From assembly GCF_000247695.1 (NCBI RefSeq), contig NW_004624848.1, positions 1,902,703 to 1,966,702 on the forward strand: a stretch of DNA of 64,000 bases. The letters are read 5' to 3'. The notes under the pieces were generated by a model. That model had not been told where the DNA came from. It searched no databases and worked only from the letters and a program-made list of their open reading frames with translations. Shown here piece by piece: positions 1 through 12,814 of the stretch. Position 1 is the stretch's first letter, and every line of letters starts with the position of its first letter. The stretch is from Heterocephalus glaber. Lineage: Eukaryota > Chordata > Mammalia > Rodentia > Bathyergidae. The position numbers and the translations under genes were made by a program.

Positions 1-2637
1 AGTGCAGTGTGAGTAACAACGTTGTCTTTCCATATTTAGGAAGGTTATTTGACATTTTTGAGCATGTCTTTGAACATATGACACTATCCAAAGCTGATTA
101 CAGACTTGTTATAAAGGTAAGGAAACTTGAATCCATGGATGAAATCTTCCTCAAAAGATAAAATGCAATAGAAAGGAAGTAAAGAGAATCCACAGGAGAA
201 GGAAAGAAAGAATTCACAGACAGTTATTACCAGTTCCTCCTCTTGGTGCTGGGATTTTTTGCATAGGGCAATCAGGATGAAGCGGTGTGTACCATGGCCA
301 GGCAGTACATGCAAAGAGCACACTCTACAAGAGCAGATTCCAGAACTGAGTCTGCAAAAGAGCCTACAGCTGGAGCCACACCATCCACACCAGCTGACAG
401 ATGGGAGGCTGCAGCAGGTGCTCTGTTCCATGAGGACTGGCATCAGCTCCCCTGCAGGCCTTGGGGACGCCAGAGATTGGTCTGCAAATGCAGGGAGGAG
501 CAGGGTAAAATCCCTCAGATGTGCCATGGGCCACACTTCTCACTGTTGTTCTGCAGGTGTCTGAGGGCCAGTGTGAGGGGAACGGTCTGGGAAAGGTCAC
601 AGCTCAGTCACCGCCTTGTGAATCTCTGCTCTGAATCCAGGGTCACCTATTAGCATGGTTGACAAAACGGGAGAAAACATTTGGGATAATGACAGTTCTC
701 AACTTCTTGGGGAAAAATGGCTTCCAGATTGATGATGAATGGTTGTTGTGGAACCATGCTGATTTGCTAACAGGAGTGTATAATTTTGGGAAATTTTAAA
801 ACGTTTTATGTTGGTGTGTCTCTGATTTGCACTGATGTGCATTTGATTTTTTTCCTAATCAAGATGAAGCATCCATCCCCCTAGATGGGAATTTTCATTG
901 TTATACTAATAGGTATGCAAAGAGAAAGAATCAGCTAATATTCATCATCACCCCAACTCTAACACTGAGAAGATAAGCAAAACCTTTTCTAAGCATACTT
1001 TCATATTCATCAGTATTAACAATATTTTAGTATCAACAAGTTCTGTAAGTTCCATATGCTGTGCAAGGAGGCTATGCTGCCCAGCTGTTTACAAGTCTTT
1101 ATCTGATTTATATAGAGGAGGAAAGAGAAAACGTAGGCCACCCTGTGCTCCACCCCTTTGCAAAGGACACTGCTGTGCTGGGGACCTGAGTCCAGCAACC
1201 TGGTACGAAATCAGTTCCACCGGTTTTGAATATGCATGGGAATTGATGGCTCTAGCAAGACTACATTGTTTATCCCAGAGACAGTTATTGCCTAGATGTA
1301 AATCATTGAAGATGGACAGAAACATGTTTGGCAGTTCTTAAATTGTAAGCATTTTCTAACTGCAGAGTATTATACTAATGGTTATCCATAGATTAGTTAT
1401 TTCTAAAGTTGCTTTGTTTCCCAAAGACGGTAGCAGAATATCATTATAATTATTATTCATTTTGGTGAAAACTAAAATGAAATGAAGACTTTTAGGAAAT
1501 AGTCAGTCTATCATTTGGGAGAGATAAATCAACACATTTACAGTCCTAAGAAACCACACGGAGGCACTGGGAAGCTGTCTCTGTCATGACTAGGGTCATG
1601 CCCTACCTCAAACAGATGTAAACAGCTTGAGTAACAAGCCTTAACATGCTAGTATTTCTAAATTTCAGTGCTGTGACTGTATTCTAGAAAGGCTGTTTCC
1701 TAAGAGTTATAAAGAATAACATTTTTTTGCTACACAAAGCTTGGAGAGAAAAATCTTGTCCATGTGCCACTGAAAATTGCATCTTTCAAATCTCTGTTAT
1801 TTAAGGCCATGATATTCAATTTTCTATATTAGGTAACCAATAAATAGCAATGATGAATTTACCATAATATGGAAAAATTTTAACACGAAAAAGCAATCCT
1901 ACGATATATTAATATGAAAGATTATCATAATTGTGTAGAGATTCAAAAGAAGACCATTGAAATTTTTAAAAGTCCATACTAGTATAAATCACTCTATTGG
2001 TGTGGCTTTCTCTTTGGGGCATGCATATCAGATTTGATTTTTAGTTTTCAGTCTTCTAAATTCAGTAAATTCAAGATTTTATAGTGAATTGACTTTAGTC
2101 ATTAAAAATATAAATGTCTGTTTTGAGATAGAAGTGTATCAGATATTTTGCTTCTCTCGTTTTCTCAGCAGTGGTATGTAATAGCTAAGGAAGTCCTGGG
2201 GCAGAATGAGTGGCATTCTTCTGTCAGCTCCATCTCTTCTCTTCTTCCTCCGTATCATCTCCTCATTTTTATACTCAGTCTGACGCTCTGTGCCTTCAGA
2301 TAGCCATCAACTTGCTCCAAATCCATAGCCACATCTCTTCTTTCACATCTGTCTATCCTCAGTGGAACTGCTTTATGCTTCACAATGAATGGTTCTCTTC
2401 TGTCCACATTTAGGCTCTTCACTCTATTCTAGTTTTTTGGTCGTAGTAGGTTTTTTGGTAATATTACAATGAAACCATGACTATAGTATCATCTTTGATG
2501 TCTTCTATTAAAATATTGTTGGGATAATTGGTTAAAAGCCAAATTGGGCCATGCCATTCTGCCTTCCTTCCCTCTTGTTCTTAGTTATTATCTTTAAAAA
2601 CAGCACATTTGTGTGCATGTATGAAGGTGTACATATG
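1..2637. other. Intergenic, no gene recognised
   Basis: Mostly AT-rich unique-looking DNA. The part from about 250 to 660 is richer in G+C and is open in several frames on both strands (for example 285-653 plus and 84-536 minus), but no frame shows a domain, codon bias or splice pattern I recognise. It may be an old LTR or another decayed repeat. The rest (660-2637) shows no repeat or gene signal that I can name. Confidence 0.5.
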
Positions 2638-3090
2638 TGATGGCTAACTATTGCGTGAACTTGAGAAAGAGACACCCAACAGATTGGCTTGACATAGTTC
2701 TCGGTGTGACTGAGGGGATTTCCTGAGGATGGAAGGCTCACCTGTGTGTGAGTGGCACCAACCAATAGGCTTGTAGCCTGAATGGAATAAAAAGGTGAAC
2801 AAAGAGGGAAGGCTCTCTTCAATCTCTTCAGAGGAGCTCCAGTCTTCACCTTTGCCTTGGACAGCTGGCTCTTGGCTTCCAGTGCAGACCTGTCAGCTTT
2901 TTGATATGGATTCGCAAGGGACTCTGTAGTGGGCTCCGGGCCTTCGGTTTTTGGCTGGCTCCTCTGGATCTCCAGTGTGTAGCCAGCACTTTCGTATTCC
3001 TCCACACCTGCCTCTTCAGGCAGCCACTGTAAGCCTACTGTGTAAATATATATATGTATGTATAATTGGTTTGTTTCCATTAGTAGTGGG
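2638..3090 (+). mobile_element. ERVL-type solo LTR (MLT2-like)
   Basis: Begins TGATGGCTAACT, the usual start of MLT2-like ERVL LTRs (TGATAGTTAA...). It contains AACAGATTGGCTTGACATAG, a GC-rich middle of repeated short clauses ending in CTCCAG, and GGCAGCCACTGTAAGCC near the end. The copy at 47083-47496 has the same layout with clearly related wording (AATAGATTGGCTTAGCATAG; GGTGGCCATTGTAAGCCAA), so the two are paralogous copies. No internal retroviral sequence flanks it. The 182-codon minus-strand open frame over 2532-3080 is an accident of this repeat. Confidence 0.65.
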
Positions 3091-4615
3091 TTCTCTTGAA
3101 AATATTGTTTTTGTTGCTCATTTATCTCAAATACATTAACTTACAGAATATTTTGAGATTTATGAAACAAATCTGCTTACTTACGGGCACTATATTTTTG
3201 TTTTAATGGTTTTTGTGATTGTTCGTTGACCATTAACTTACATCTGTAAAGGAAATTATTTTGAACTTTCTTTTTATATGAATCTCTCCTATCCATATGG
3301 ATTTTAGTTCCCTTTCTCTGCTCTCACAGTTTACTGTAGGTGTGTTTATGATACAGAAAATATAATTTTACACGGAGCATATTGGATTACTAAACAAGTA
3401 GAGTTTAAATGAATACATGAATATATAGAAAGTAGATTTTATACAAAGGAGCAATAAAAATCACATTAAAATATGTGAGATTTTTAAATGTAGCATAACC
3501 TCGAATCTCCTCACTGATACCAATATAATATTGGAAAGGAAGTAATATCCTACTCAAAAGGTTTAATAGATTAAATATTATATATTAAAATACTGTCAGC
3601 TTAAGCATCATGGTTAAATTACATTCTCATGAAGTGTAATTCAGATCACTACTGAGTGCTATGATACAAATACATATTTACTGAAATCTAAAAATCACAG
3701 GCTTTAAGTTAAATTCTGTCAGCCTTATTTTTTTTTGACATATAGTGAGTATGTGGTTTATAAGTTTGCTGCAAGTACGCAGTATGTGTTATCATAGTCT
3801 TTTACATAAGACATACATTAACTAAAATTTAACTAACTCATGAACCAAATATGTATATTAGGATTTTCGTCAGGTTTTACAATGAAATCATAGAAAAAGT
3901 TTATACTATATGTGCATTTCATAATATATTAGTAAAATGAATTTAAGTAAAAGAAAACAGATCACTATTAATATTTTAAAAGAATTTTCTCAGTCTCAAA
4001 GTACATAATATACACATCTCATTGTTTAAATCAAATTCAATGTGTTTGGTAACTTAAAGATTTGTGCTTGAAAATATATTCAGTTTAACATTCAGGGTAA
4101 GTCAAGAGCCGCTGGTCCACTAGAACTTTTCAAATATGTCTTCTGAAATTCCCTATAATTATGGCTTTGTAACATGTCATTTTTCTGTTTTATTAGGAAC
4201 ACAACAGTATGGTTAAGTGGCATAGAATTTTTTTCTGAAATCATTTTTAAAGCATGTTACTGTAAACAAATGCATAAAAGAAGAAAAGATCCAACAATTT
4301 CCTAAAATAGAATATTCAAGTATGTCTTTGTCTGTTAGAAATGAAAGACATGCTTTCATAATAGAATACTTCAATATTTCCCTGTTAACTTTAAAAAATC
4401 TTGTAAGGTTCAAACTAACTAAATTTATGCTATGTGCCTTACTCTTCAGAAGAGAAATGTGAGTTTATTTTTTAATATTTAAGGAAAATATTCCAATAAT
4501 ATAATCCAACTTTTATAATAGTTTAAAATCTTTACTCTTGAAGAACATTTAATAATGAAACCCAAGAATGGTGAAGCACTTCTCCAAAACATAATTTATT
4601 GGCTTATTGATTTTA

Positions 4616-4616
<1 letters not shown>
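3091..4616. other. AT-rich intergenic DNA, nothing recognised
   Basis: Long A+T-rich stretch without an open frame of note, SINE, LTR or RNA-gene motif that I can identify. Confidence 0.5.

Positions 4617-4646
<30 letters not shown>
4617..4646. repeat. (TA)15 microsatellite
   Basis: Uninterrupted alternating TA for 30 bp inside AT-rich DNA. Likely length-polymorphic. Confidence 0.95.
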
Positions 4647-4651
<5 letters not shown>

Positions 4652-4829
4652 AGAGAGCACAAAGCATTATGAATTGTTTAAACTACTGTTTTATACTAGG
4701 TATTTTTATACAGATAAAATTGTGTAGGTTAAAATAGTATAAGAGATGAATTAATAATATGCTTTTTATATTGAATGAAATTATTTATATACCAGAGAGC
4801 CTGAAGATATTCTGAGTATTGTCACTGTA

Positions 4830-5400
4830 TAGACGTACACAGCTGCTATAAAAAATGACCACTTATATAGAGATTTAAAATAACGGACTCCTTGTTACGT
4901 TACTGTTCTGGAGCTGAGAAGGATCTGCCTGTGCCTGTGTCTCTGCCTGCGTCTCTGCCTGCGCTTGTGACGGTGCCTGTGTCTGTGCCTGTATACAAAT
5001 ACCCCAGGGGCTAAAATCAAGGTGTTGGCTAAGCTGGACTCTTTCTGGGTGCTGAGAAAACTATTTCCTGTCTTTTTCCAGCTCCCAGAAGCTGCCCGAC
5101 TTCCTCAGCTCATGGTCTCCTCTTCTGTCTCCAAAGCCAGTGTTGAGTGTCTTCTGATTCCTCTCTCCTCTCTAACTCCTCCACCATCACATTCCTGTTT
5201 TGACACTTAACTCTGTTCTACCTCTCTCTTATAAACAGTTGTATGAATAAATTGGAGCCCTCTATATGATCCAGGATGATCCCCATCCCAAGATGTTTAG
5301 TTAACGCCATCTGTGAAGTCCCGTTAGCTGCCTACTGGGCAGGTTCACAACTACCAGGGTTAAGAGAAAGAAACCATGAGGGGACATTATTCCACTGCTG
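4830..5400 (-). mobile_element. Old MaLR/MLT-type LTR, reverse orientation
   Basis: On the plus strand it reads like an inverted mammalian MaLR LTR: AGCTGCTATAAAAAATGACC at the start, GCTAAAATCAAGGTGTTGGC, TTTTCCAGCTCCCAGAAGCTGCC, TCATGGTCTCCTCTTCTGTC, CTCTTATAAACAG and GATCCAGGATGATCCCCATC, in the expected order. A degenerate TGCCTG-rich tandem tract interrupts it at 4926-4992. The open frame at 5022-5210 is within it. Family assignment is from recalled consensus wording; the exact subfamily is uncertain. Confidence 0.6.
4926..4992. repeat. Degenerate (TGCCTGTG/TC)n tandem tract
   Basis: About eleven imperfect 6-bp units alternating TGCCTG with TGTCTC, GCGTCT or TGTCTG. It interrupts the reversed LTR copy around it, so it probably expanded after that insertion. 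Confidence 0.8.
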
Positions 5401-6420
5401 CAGTGATTCTTGATGTTTCTGGAACAGATACATCAAAGAGTAGGGCTTTTATCAGATAATATGATGCATCTTAAAATTTAAAAATCAAATATGATTGTTA
5501 ATTTTAAATGTTGCTATTGATTTATTCTAAAACTCCAAATAGGAAAGTGATATTTCTATAACTTAATCATGTGGCCTGTGACTTCTCTTTCCTTTCCTGG
5601 TACTTTGCATCCCAGTGGTGGGGTCCTCCCCACTCAGAGCCGTCCTGGGTAACTGGGCCGAAGGAAGTGATTTCACTGGAAGCTTATGTGAACTTCAAGA
5701 AATTCTTCAAACCGAGGTAATCCAGAATAATATTATTCCTGTTCTTCAGAATTGTCTTGGACAAATATGGGGTGAATTAAGCAGCATGTTATAACACGTT
5801 GAATTGAAGCAGAAGTAAAACTGAAAATTGAAAAGTTTGAGGAAGGAAAAGCTCTTAGGAGTACAGTTTGAATGTAAGTAGAAATCCTTATTTATTCATA
5901 TTAAACAAACTGGAAGGTGATTTTCAAAATACACAAAGACCATACCTTATATAAATCTTTCAGAAATTGTCAAACAATAAAGTAATACTGGGCACTTTAT
6001 GCCAATAGGAAATTCATGGTAAAAGATATAAAGATGGTCTATGGATATATGAAAATATGTTCGACTACACAGTAATTGAAGAAATGTCAAAAAACAGTGA
6101 GCTTTTTAAAGCCAAGTTTTATAAACCAAGATAAAAAGATTGAAAGTACTCAGAGTCATCAAGAAGGTGGGGACATTGAGACTCCTGTATATTTCCTGTG
6201 AAAGCCTAAGTTGGTATAATTTTGGAAGGTGTTTGTGATCCTCTAAACATGCAGATGAATAACTGACATGGGATCACACCTCAGGGGACTTTCTTTCACC
6301 TCTCTTGTGGTGATGACTGAAGGGCTTGGGCTCTTCAGCCGGCGGTTGTGTAGGGAAGTCTCACCAGACTTAAGGAGATGAAATCAAAGATCTGCACCGA
6401 CACAGAATCACTGGAAAGAA
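5401..6420. other. Intergenic, nothing recognised
   Basis: Moderately AT-rich DNA between the LTR and the L2-like segment. No gene, RNA or repeat motif that I can support. Confidence 0.4.
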
Positions 6421-6429
6421 ATTTCTTTC

Positions 6430-7095
6430 TGTGTGCCTCACGTCCATCTTTTTTGATGACTTTCTTCTACGTCTTTAACTCAACTTCTTGTCCTCTAGGT
6501 CATAACTAGTCTCCCTAGACACATTTTTGTCCACTAAAATTCCTTTTGCATCAAAACTCAAGCTCATCTTCCTCCAAGAGCAGGGATGATCTTGCAATGT
6601 CTGTCCCCTTTCCCTGCCCCATCTTGCTCTTGCTTTGAAGCTTTCATTGCCTTCGTCTCCTTGACTTCACTTTTAACCACCAGTTTGGCTTTCTTGGACC
6701 ACATTTGCTTCCCAGTCTGAACACCTAAATGTGAACTTCCTCAGCTCCGGGAGCTTACTGTTGCTTCCCAGCTGGCCTTCAGCTCTGACCCCTCTCTGTC
6801 CTCTGTTGGTGGATTAACCATTACTCAGTGACCACACCCTAGCCCTGCTTTGGCTTACTCAGGAACTCCTTCTCTGATGTCTATGACTAGATAAAATATT
6901 CAATTATGTGAGCATTTGTTTTTCCTTCTTAGCAGTAACCACATTGGAACATTATGTCTTACTCCTGTGGTTATTTGATTCATGTCCTTTCACTCACTGA
7001 TGACTAAACTGTCTAAGTGCAAGAATCATGTCTAGTTATTCTCCCATATGGTGACCTATCTCAACACATTTTGGTGAATGAATGGAACATCCATC
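6430..7095 (+). mobile_element. L2-type LINE 3' region
   Basis: A pyrimidine-rich stretch of short clauses (CTTCATTGCC, CTTCTCTGATG) leads into an L2-like 3' end: GACTAAACTGTCTAAGTGCAAGAATCATGTCTAG matches in pattern the L2 phrase for 'actgtaagctccttgagggcagggactgtgtct', and the segment ends in TTGGTGAATGAATGGA, like the L2 terminus with repeated TGAATGAA. No reading frame survives. This is an ancient element shared by all mammals. Confidence 0.5.
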
Positions 7096-10000
7096 TGTTT
7101 TCTATACCCTGTGATCAACTGAATAAGCAATGCAAATAGGCATAAGGGAGTTTCAATATCACATTTTTGATAGAGGCTTGTGTATCCTAAAATATCAGTA
7201 ATTAAAGAAGACAGATTCAATGCTTCAAGCTAGTCTCATTTATTAATCTTTCTCGGTCATGGTTTCAGTGGTCTCAAGGCTGTCCCAGCCATTTTCACCC
7301 TATTTCCCACAGTGGTTTCCAAGCTGTTTGAGACGAATGAGTTGCAGCTAATCAGGAGAGGAGGAGGGGCTACTTGGAGCAATTTCAAAGTGATTTGGGC
7401 CAAATTACCATTTCAGAGTCATTGCTGTGGTTTCACAGTCAGTCATGCTACCTCTTGGCTGAAGAGGTTTGCAGATTCAGCATGAGTGAGCCACATTAAC
7501 CATGCACTGTTTTTACATGAACCATGAGCTGGTGCTATAAAAAAGATAGTCTAAGAGTTTGATGCAATAAATGGACGCAACTCTCTGTTAACTTTCTTGC
7601 TTTTCCTTTATAACTATGTCTGTATAAGACAGCTGTATATTTTGTCTTTCTTTCCCTGAGGCAAGCAATGACTATCCACCCCAGTAAGCTTAAGTCAGCT
7701 CTAGAAATTTTAGTTGGAGGTTTTCATTCTTTGTTCTAAAAAATTATAAAGAGACTTAGGATGATATCGATTGATATAGTTTGCCGAACATACCAACTGG
7801 ATATTAAATTTGGCAGATCAGTAGCTTCCATTATTCATTCAGCATATGAACAGGAAGAGGTGGTGGACATCTGGTGTCTGTGTCCCTAGGACGACACGCT
7901 GAGGCTGGGGCAGCAGGAGCAGATGCTTACTTCCCTTTCTTCTATTGGCCATTTTGAAAAAACTAGGCTTGTAAAACACAGTTTCAGTACAACCTTCAGT
8001 GATTGAAATTGATGGAACAGGGTTAGCATGAATAAAGAATTACGTTTAATCCATGAACTGCCCATGTGCTAAGGCAGTGTTCATAGTAACACACAGCAGC
8101 AATTTAGGGCACAACGGGGGAGGATTGCTCCCTTCCCATCTTCAGAGTCTTGCGCTGTGCCTCACACACAGGGCATGCACTCACCTTGCTGGTTTAACTG
8201 GAGCCCCAGAAGAACCCTATGTGAGCTGCCGAGGTTGTGTTTCTATCTCTGTTTCACAGTTGTAGAACCCGAAGGTCAGGTTAAAAATTGCTTTTCGTCT
8301 TCTCCTTAGTAAAATGCTCACACTAAGCTCTGCCTCGAAGTCTCAGGATCTAAAATCAATGGCTTTTTTTCCTTAGGGAACCTTGCTATAATGACAGTGT
8401 CCAGTAATTATGCAGCAGACCTTGAATATCTGGTCATTTGGAATGTCTCCTCTCCTGTCTGTCTGTATAAATGCTGCTGACGTTCAGACTGTCAACCTCG
8501 GCCTCTCCTGTACCTTCATTCCCTGTAAATGCCCACGAAGCCCTGACCCTCTGAATATTTATTGACTGTCTATGCGATTTTGTTGGCAGTGAGTCACTGT
8601 GATGCTGAGCAATATATATTGTTAGCTCACTTAAATATTTCTTGTCATTTAAATGTCCACCTATTCATCTTCCCAGATGAACACTGAGATTGAGAACCGG
8701 ATTATCTACTTTCTCTAGCCTCCACAGGGCTCAAAATAGCAACCGATGAATGTAGCGTCTTGTTAATTGATTCCTAAATTATCTATTAATGATGATTGAA
8801 ATAATTACGGCCTGGTTGTTTACATGTGCTTTCATATTTAATATTTGCACATTTAGCTTAAAATTGTTTTTGAGTCTGAATAATCCTTTAGAGTTTAAAT
8901 ATATACTTACATTTCAATATCACAACTAAGTAGAGTAAATTTTTGTGTTACAAATGTTTACATATTTTGGCTATATTTGTGCATGTTATAGAAAAATATA
9001 TATGTAATTTAATGTATTTAATTTATTAAACTAGAAAGAAGAATGTGTCTTAAAAGTCATTCATTATTAGCCTATGCCTTCTACCATTGGATTGTTTTAA
9101 AGTTGATGAAAGAAAATGATTTGCTTTCCCTCCTCCTGAGTCCTGATGTGTACCCCGAGTCATGGTGAGCCAGTCTTCATGGAAGTATGTCTGTATTCCA
9201 CATACTTCCCCTGCCCTGGGAGGATAAGAAGAGAATGAGCAAACCAGGAGGGACAGATCAGATGGATGGGGGATTGGAACAAAGCTTCTGAAACTTCACC
9301 AGTACCTCTGACTCCCTAATTCCCCCAAGTCCTTGGTACCTTTAGCAAAAGCTCTGCCCGCTCTCCTAGAAAGCAAGCATTTAAGTACAGTCCAGGTGTT
9401 AGCAATTTTGAGACATTATTGATACACTTGTTGAACCTTCAATGGATTTCTCTCCAATAGCACTGTGAATGCCAACTCAGTTCCAGTTGAAAGGTCTCTC
9501 ATAACTGCGCCGAGTTCACCGGTGCTTCAGTGTTTAATTTCTACAACTGACCTGCCTTGTTTGCAGTTCTAATAGGGCTTTTGACAAGAGTGAGAAAATT
9601 ACCAACAACATGACAACAACAAAAATCACTATGAAGAAAGATTTCTGTGTCTCCCATCACTTCGTCTCCTATTTTCACTGCCCACATTGCTCTTTCAATT
9701 CACAAAAGTGAAAAATGTAATAAGGTAACTGGAGTAAAACTGACATTCAGTGATTTAAAGAATTCAAACCTGCATCAGGATCTCTCCGGTTGGCTAAACT
9801 ATTAAAAAATCTCCCGTCCAAGAAAGTCTCACCGCTAATTTTTTAAAGTTTTGCAAAAAAGAAATACAGTAACAGAAATTATGCTCTCCTGGAGCCTTGA
9901 GTTTGAAACTACTGAGCAAAGCTTGGGGTGGGAGTGGCGGTCGATCCCTGTGGCCCCAGGAGCAGACCCGAGACAGTGCCCCGTGGAAGAAGGGAGACTG

Positions 10001-10580
10001 CTTACCCCCGGGACTGTCCGCTGCTGACCAGCCCTTGGAGTCCAGCTTCGGGATGGTGAGAGTTTCACTTGCCAACCACTTCCAGTTTACACTTTCACTC
10101 ATTTTGTGAATCCAATTACAGCCCAACTGGCCTAGAGGTGAAATTCACATACTTGGTAGTAAAAACGGTGTTTTTTAACCTTCAGGAAAAGAACCTCACC
10201 GAGCACAAGATTGAATTCACAGAACCTCGTCGTCATCTATGATCTACAATCCACAATGCCACCCAGGCTTAGCTGCCAAGGAGCCAGCAATTACTGAGAC
10301 TTGACTGAGGTTCACCGCGTTTGCTTAGGGTTTCACCATCCCCAGATTTCAGCTGTCTCCGTGATCCGGAGCACTGAGTACTTACGGGAAATGGCAGCAA
10401 TGAAAGGAAGTGCTGGATATGACTTGCAGCAGTTCATTAAGTAGGGTCGCCCTTTCCAACTTCATCCACACAGGGGATCGGTGTAAATTTGCATTTGAAA
10501 TGCTTCCATTCCAATATAGATCTGTGCTTCTGTAAAGTTAATCGGGTTCCTTTGTCTGTGTTTTTGTGTTTTCTGTGGCT
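7096..10580. other. Intergenic; no gene, a few GC-richer patches
   Basis: No repeat I can name. GC-richer patches lie at about 7230-7500, 7860-7930, 8100-8250 and 9890-10060. The last carries several CpGs and short open frames on both strands (9794-10126 minus, 9897-10109 plus) without recognisable protein content. These patches could be non-coding conserved sequence or untranslated exon material, but nothing in the sequence proves it. Confidence 0.4.
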
Positions 10581-10581
10581 G

Positions 10582-10800
10582 TTTTTATTTTATTTTATTG
10601 GTACATTTCAGATACACATAATGATCACATTCATCATTGGGAATTGTACCTACACATGATGCGTCTTGCTTCTTTCTTTTTTGCCATTCGCTCCCCTCCC
10701 TTCAACTCCTCCTCCTCTTCCTGTTTACAATAGCTTTGTTTCCTTTTATTTCCTTGTCCTTTCTTTCCTTCCCCCTCCTCCCTCCCTAACCGAATAACTT
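10582..10800 (-). mobile_element. L1 3' UTR/3' end, reverse orientation
   Basis: Starts with T-rich sequence and ATTGGTACATTTCAG, then ATAATGATCACATTCATCATTGGGAATTG, GATGCGTCTTGCTTCTT and a long C/T-rich tract. Its reverse complement is the pattern shared by the other L1 3' ends here (34655-34925, 47668-47913, and reversed at 21262-21745): a purine-rich G tract, AAGAACCAAGAT, CCCAATGATGAATGTGA, ATACCTAAAATGTACCAATA and an A-rich tail. A guanine-rich polypurine tract before the tail is typical of mammalian L1 3' UTRs. Confidence 0.75.
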
Positions 10801-11574
10801 CCTCTGTATTTTGATGACTAGTTCATATGATCACCTAGTTATTTTATTAGAAAGCAATGCCATAATATTTAATCTTAAATATAGCATGATAAATGTCTCA
10901 GCTACTCATAAATGTAACATAAATCAGCTCATCTATTTTTTTCACCATCGCTACACATCACAATATTTATATACATAAAAATGCATATTTATACTTTGTA
11001 ATACCAAATTGAGCCAGAATGAAAGAATAGGAAGAGTAAAATAAAATGTAAAAATTGTAAGCTACTTAATGAAAATTACTCCAGTACACACAAATGCCAG
11101 AGTATAGTTTAAATCTATTAAATTGATCTTTAAATATAAATGTATACATGTGTTAAATGACATGTTAAAATTACAGGTCTTTTGATTTCATGAAAAGCAT
11201 CTTATTTACAAATAGTCTTATTAAACAGACACGAAAGACTGAGTTAATTCAAATGCAGATTTGACTATTTAAACCAAATTTTCAAAATGAATCTTAAATT
11301 GACCCATTTCCATGGTCTACAGATTTGTCTTCTCAATGTTTTGCAAAAATCTCAAAATAATAAAAATATATGACTTTAATAAACTTAAGCAAATACAAGA
11401 AACCTAGAAGTCATAGAGACAAATTAATCATAGTGTAAACTATCACAAACATGGAACATTTGTCATAAGAATATTTTTGTATTTCTCGAATATAACTAAA
11501 CAATGCTTCTTTCTAATTTTGAAAATAGCACTGCATGATTTACAAACACTCAGGAGAAAACTGTGTTCTGAGAC
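10801..11574. other. AT-rich intergenic DNA
   Basis: Strongly A+T-rich, with no repeat or gene pattern that I can support. Confidence 0.45.
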
Positions 11575-12300
11575 ACTGAATTCTTCCCGACTCGCACCCC
11601 AGTTGCTATGTGGGGTGAACGCGGTCGCTCCCAGTTGTCCTAACTCCTTTGTGTCTTATAACCACCTGACACTCATTTCCCCCGAAAGCTCATTGGTGCC
11701 AAATTTAAATTTCTGTGCACCCAAATTGTTTTAAATAGAATCTGATAAGCAGAATTTGAGTCAAACATAGCCTGATGCCTTGTGGAATCCACGAGGCTGG
11801 AGCATCATCTGGTAAGCCGCTAAAATGAACTTGGACGCAGCGAACCACCGCTGCCTCTCGGTCTGCGAGCTCCAGGACCAGAGGGTTTGCATTTCCTGCG
11901 GGACAGCAGCACGGGACGCGGGAAAGGCCGGCCTCGCGCTCCATCTATCACAGTGCGCACCGAATTAAATGCATTGTGCTAGAGCGCCACCTCCTGGTGA
12001 TACCTTTTTCTTTAATCAGCAGCGAAATCTCTCAAATGACAATGCCTTTTAGATGATAAAGAGAACAATAATTAAAATCACTGAACATAAACTGCAAAGC
12101 TCGGGCCCACTGCGATCTATTTGTTGGCATTTCAATCATTTTCTTTTTGTTCCTCTGGCACGTTCTTGCAGGGGGGAATTATTTGATATGTGCCAGTGGA
12201 CTGAAATAATACACTAATGTGTGTTTCTCCATGGACCCTGGAGCTTTGGAGCCTTCCTCGCACCATTCTTCTTGTCACACTTTTGAAGAGGCCAGACAAC
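11575..12300. promoter_or_regulatory. CpG-bearing stretch, possible regulatory element
   Basis: CpG dinucleotides, rare elsewhere in the window, cluster at about 11585-11660 and more densely at 11790-11965 (roughly sixteen in under 200 bp), followed by a CTCF-like site at 11981-12000. The next 250 bp (12000-12250) is AT-rich, not repeat-like, and carries several homeodomain-type cores (AATTAAAAT, TTTAATCAG, ATTATTTGAT). Retained CpGs beside a CTCF-like core suggest function. There is no open frame or TATA-initiator arrangement that would define a promoter, so this is inference only. Confidence 0.35.
11981..12000 (-). promoter_or_regulatory. CTCF-like motif
   Basis: AGCGCCACCTCCTGG matches the reverse-complement CTCF core (AGCGCCMYCTNSTGG) at nearly all informative positions. 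Orientation is minus. It lies at the edge of the CpG-bearing stretch and is not inside a recognised repeat, although many rodent CTCF sites are SINE-borne. Confidence 0.45.
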
Positions 12301-12479
12301 ATTCACTTTTCTCTGCTTAGCTCTTCCTCAATGGACTTCAGTAATGTATCCAAACATACCGCATACTTGAAGGTTAATCACAGGTGAAATAATTTTGGAA
12401 AAGTATGTCGTGGCTCTTACAATAGCTGAAAGCATTTCATATAGAATTTCAATCTGATTCCAAAATGAAAATTGGTAAT

Positions 12480-12806
12480 TTTGTATTATAGTAGAAAGCA
12501 CAAAATTTACCATGTTCACTATTTTCACTTTACTATTTTCACATAGGGTAATGGCCCTAAATCCATTATTACTGCAACATAGAACAGAATTTCCTTCTTT
12601 TAAAGTTGAATAATATTTCATTCTGTGGACAGTGCATTTTTTTATCCACTCAATTTTTAGTGGTTGTTTCTTTTTCTTGGCCATTGTGAATGATGTTGCT
12701 GTGAACATGAATATGTAAATGTGTCTTTGAGATCCTATTTATTTCTTTGGGCTATATATATACCAACAAATATAGTTGCTTGATCATTTGGCAATTGCAA
12801 AGAATT
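12480..12806 (-). mobile_element. Old L1 3' region, reverse orientation
   Basis: Reads as antisense of the L1 region just after ORF2 and into the 3' UTR: AAAATTTACCATGTTCACTATTT, then TTGAATAATATTTCATTCTG, TTATCCACTCAATTTT, TTGGCCATTGTGAATGATG and TTTGGGCTATATATATACC, phrases standard for ancient mammalian L1 (L1M-type) 3' regions. Part of a scrambled copy with the two segments to its right. Confidence 0.75.
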
Positions 12807-12814
12807 CAAACTTT

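Noticed and set aside
2532..3080. 182-codon minus-strand open frame
   Set aside because: It is antisense to an ERVL-type LTR and has no recognisable domain.
8610..8622. CAATATATATTG palindrome as a binding site
   Set aside because: AT-only alternating core in AT-rich DNA; expected by chance.
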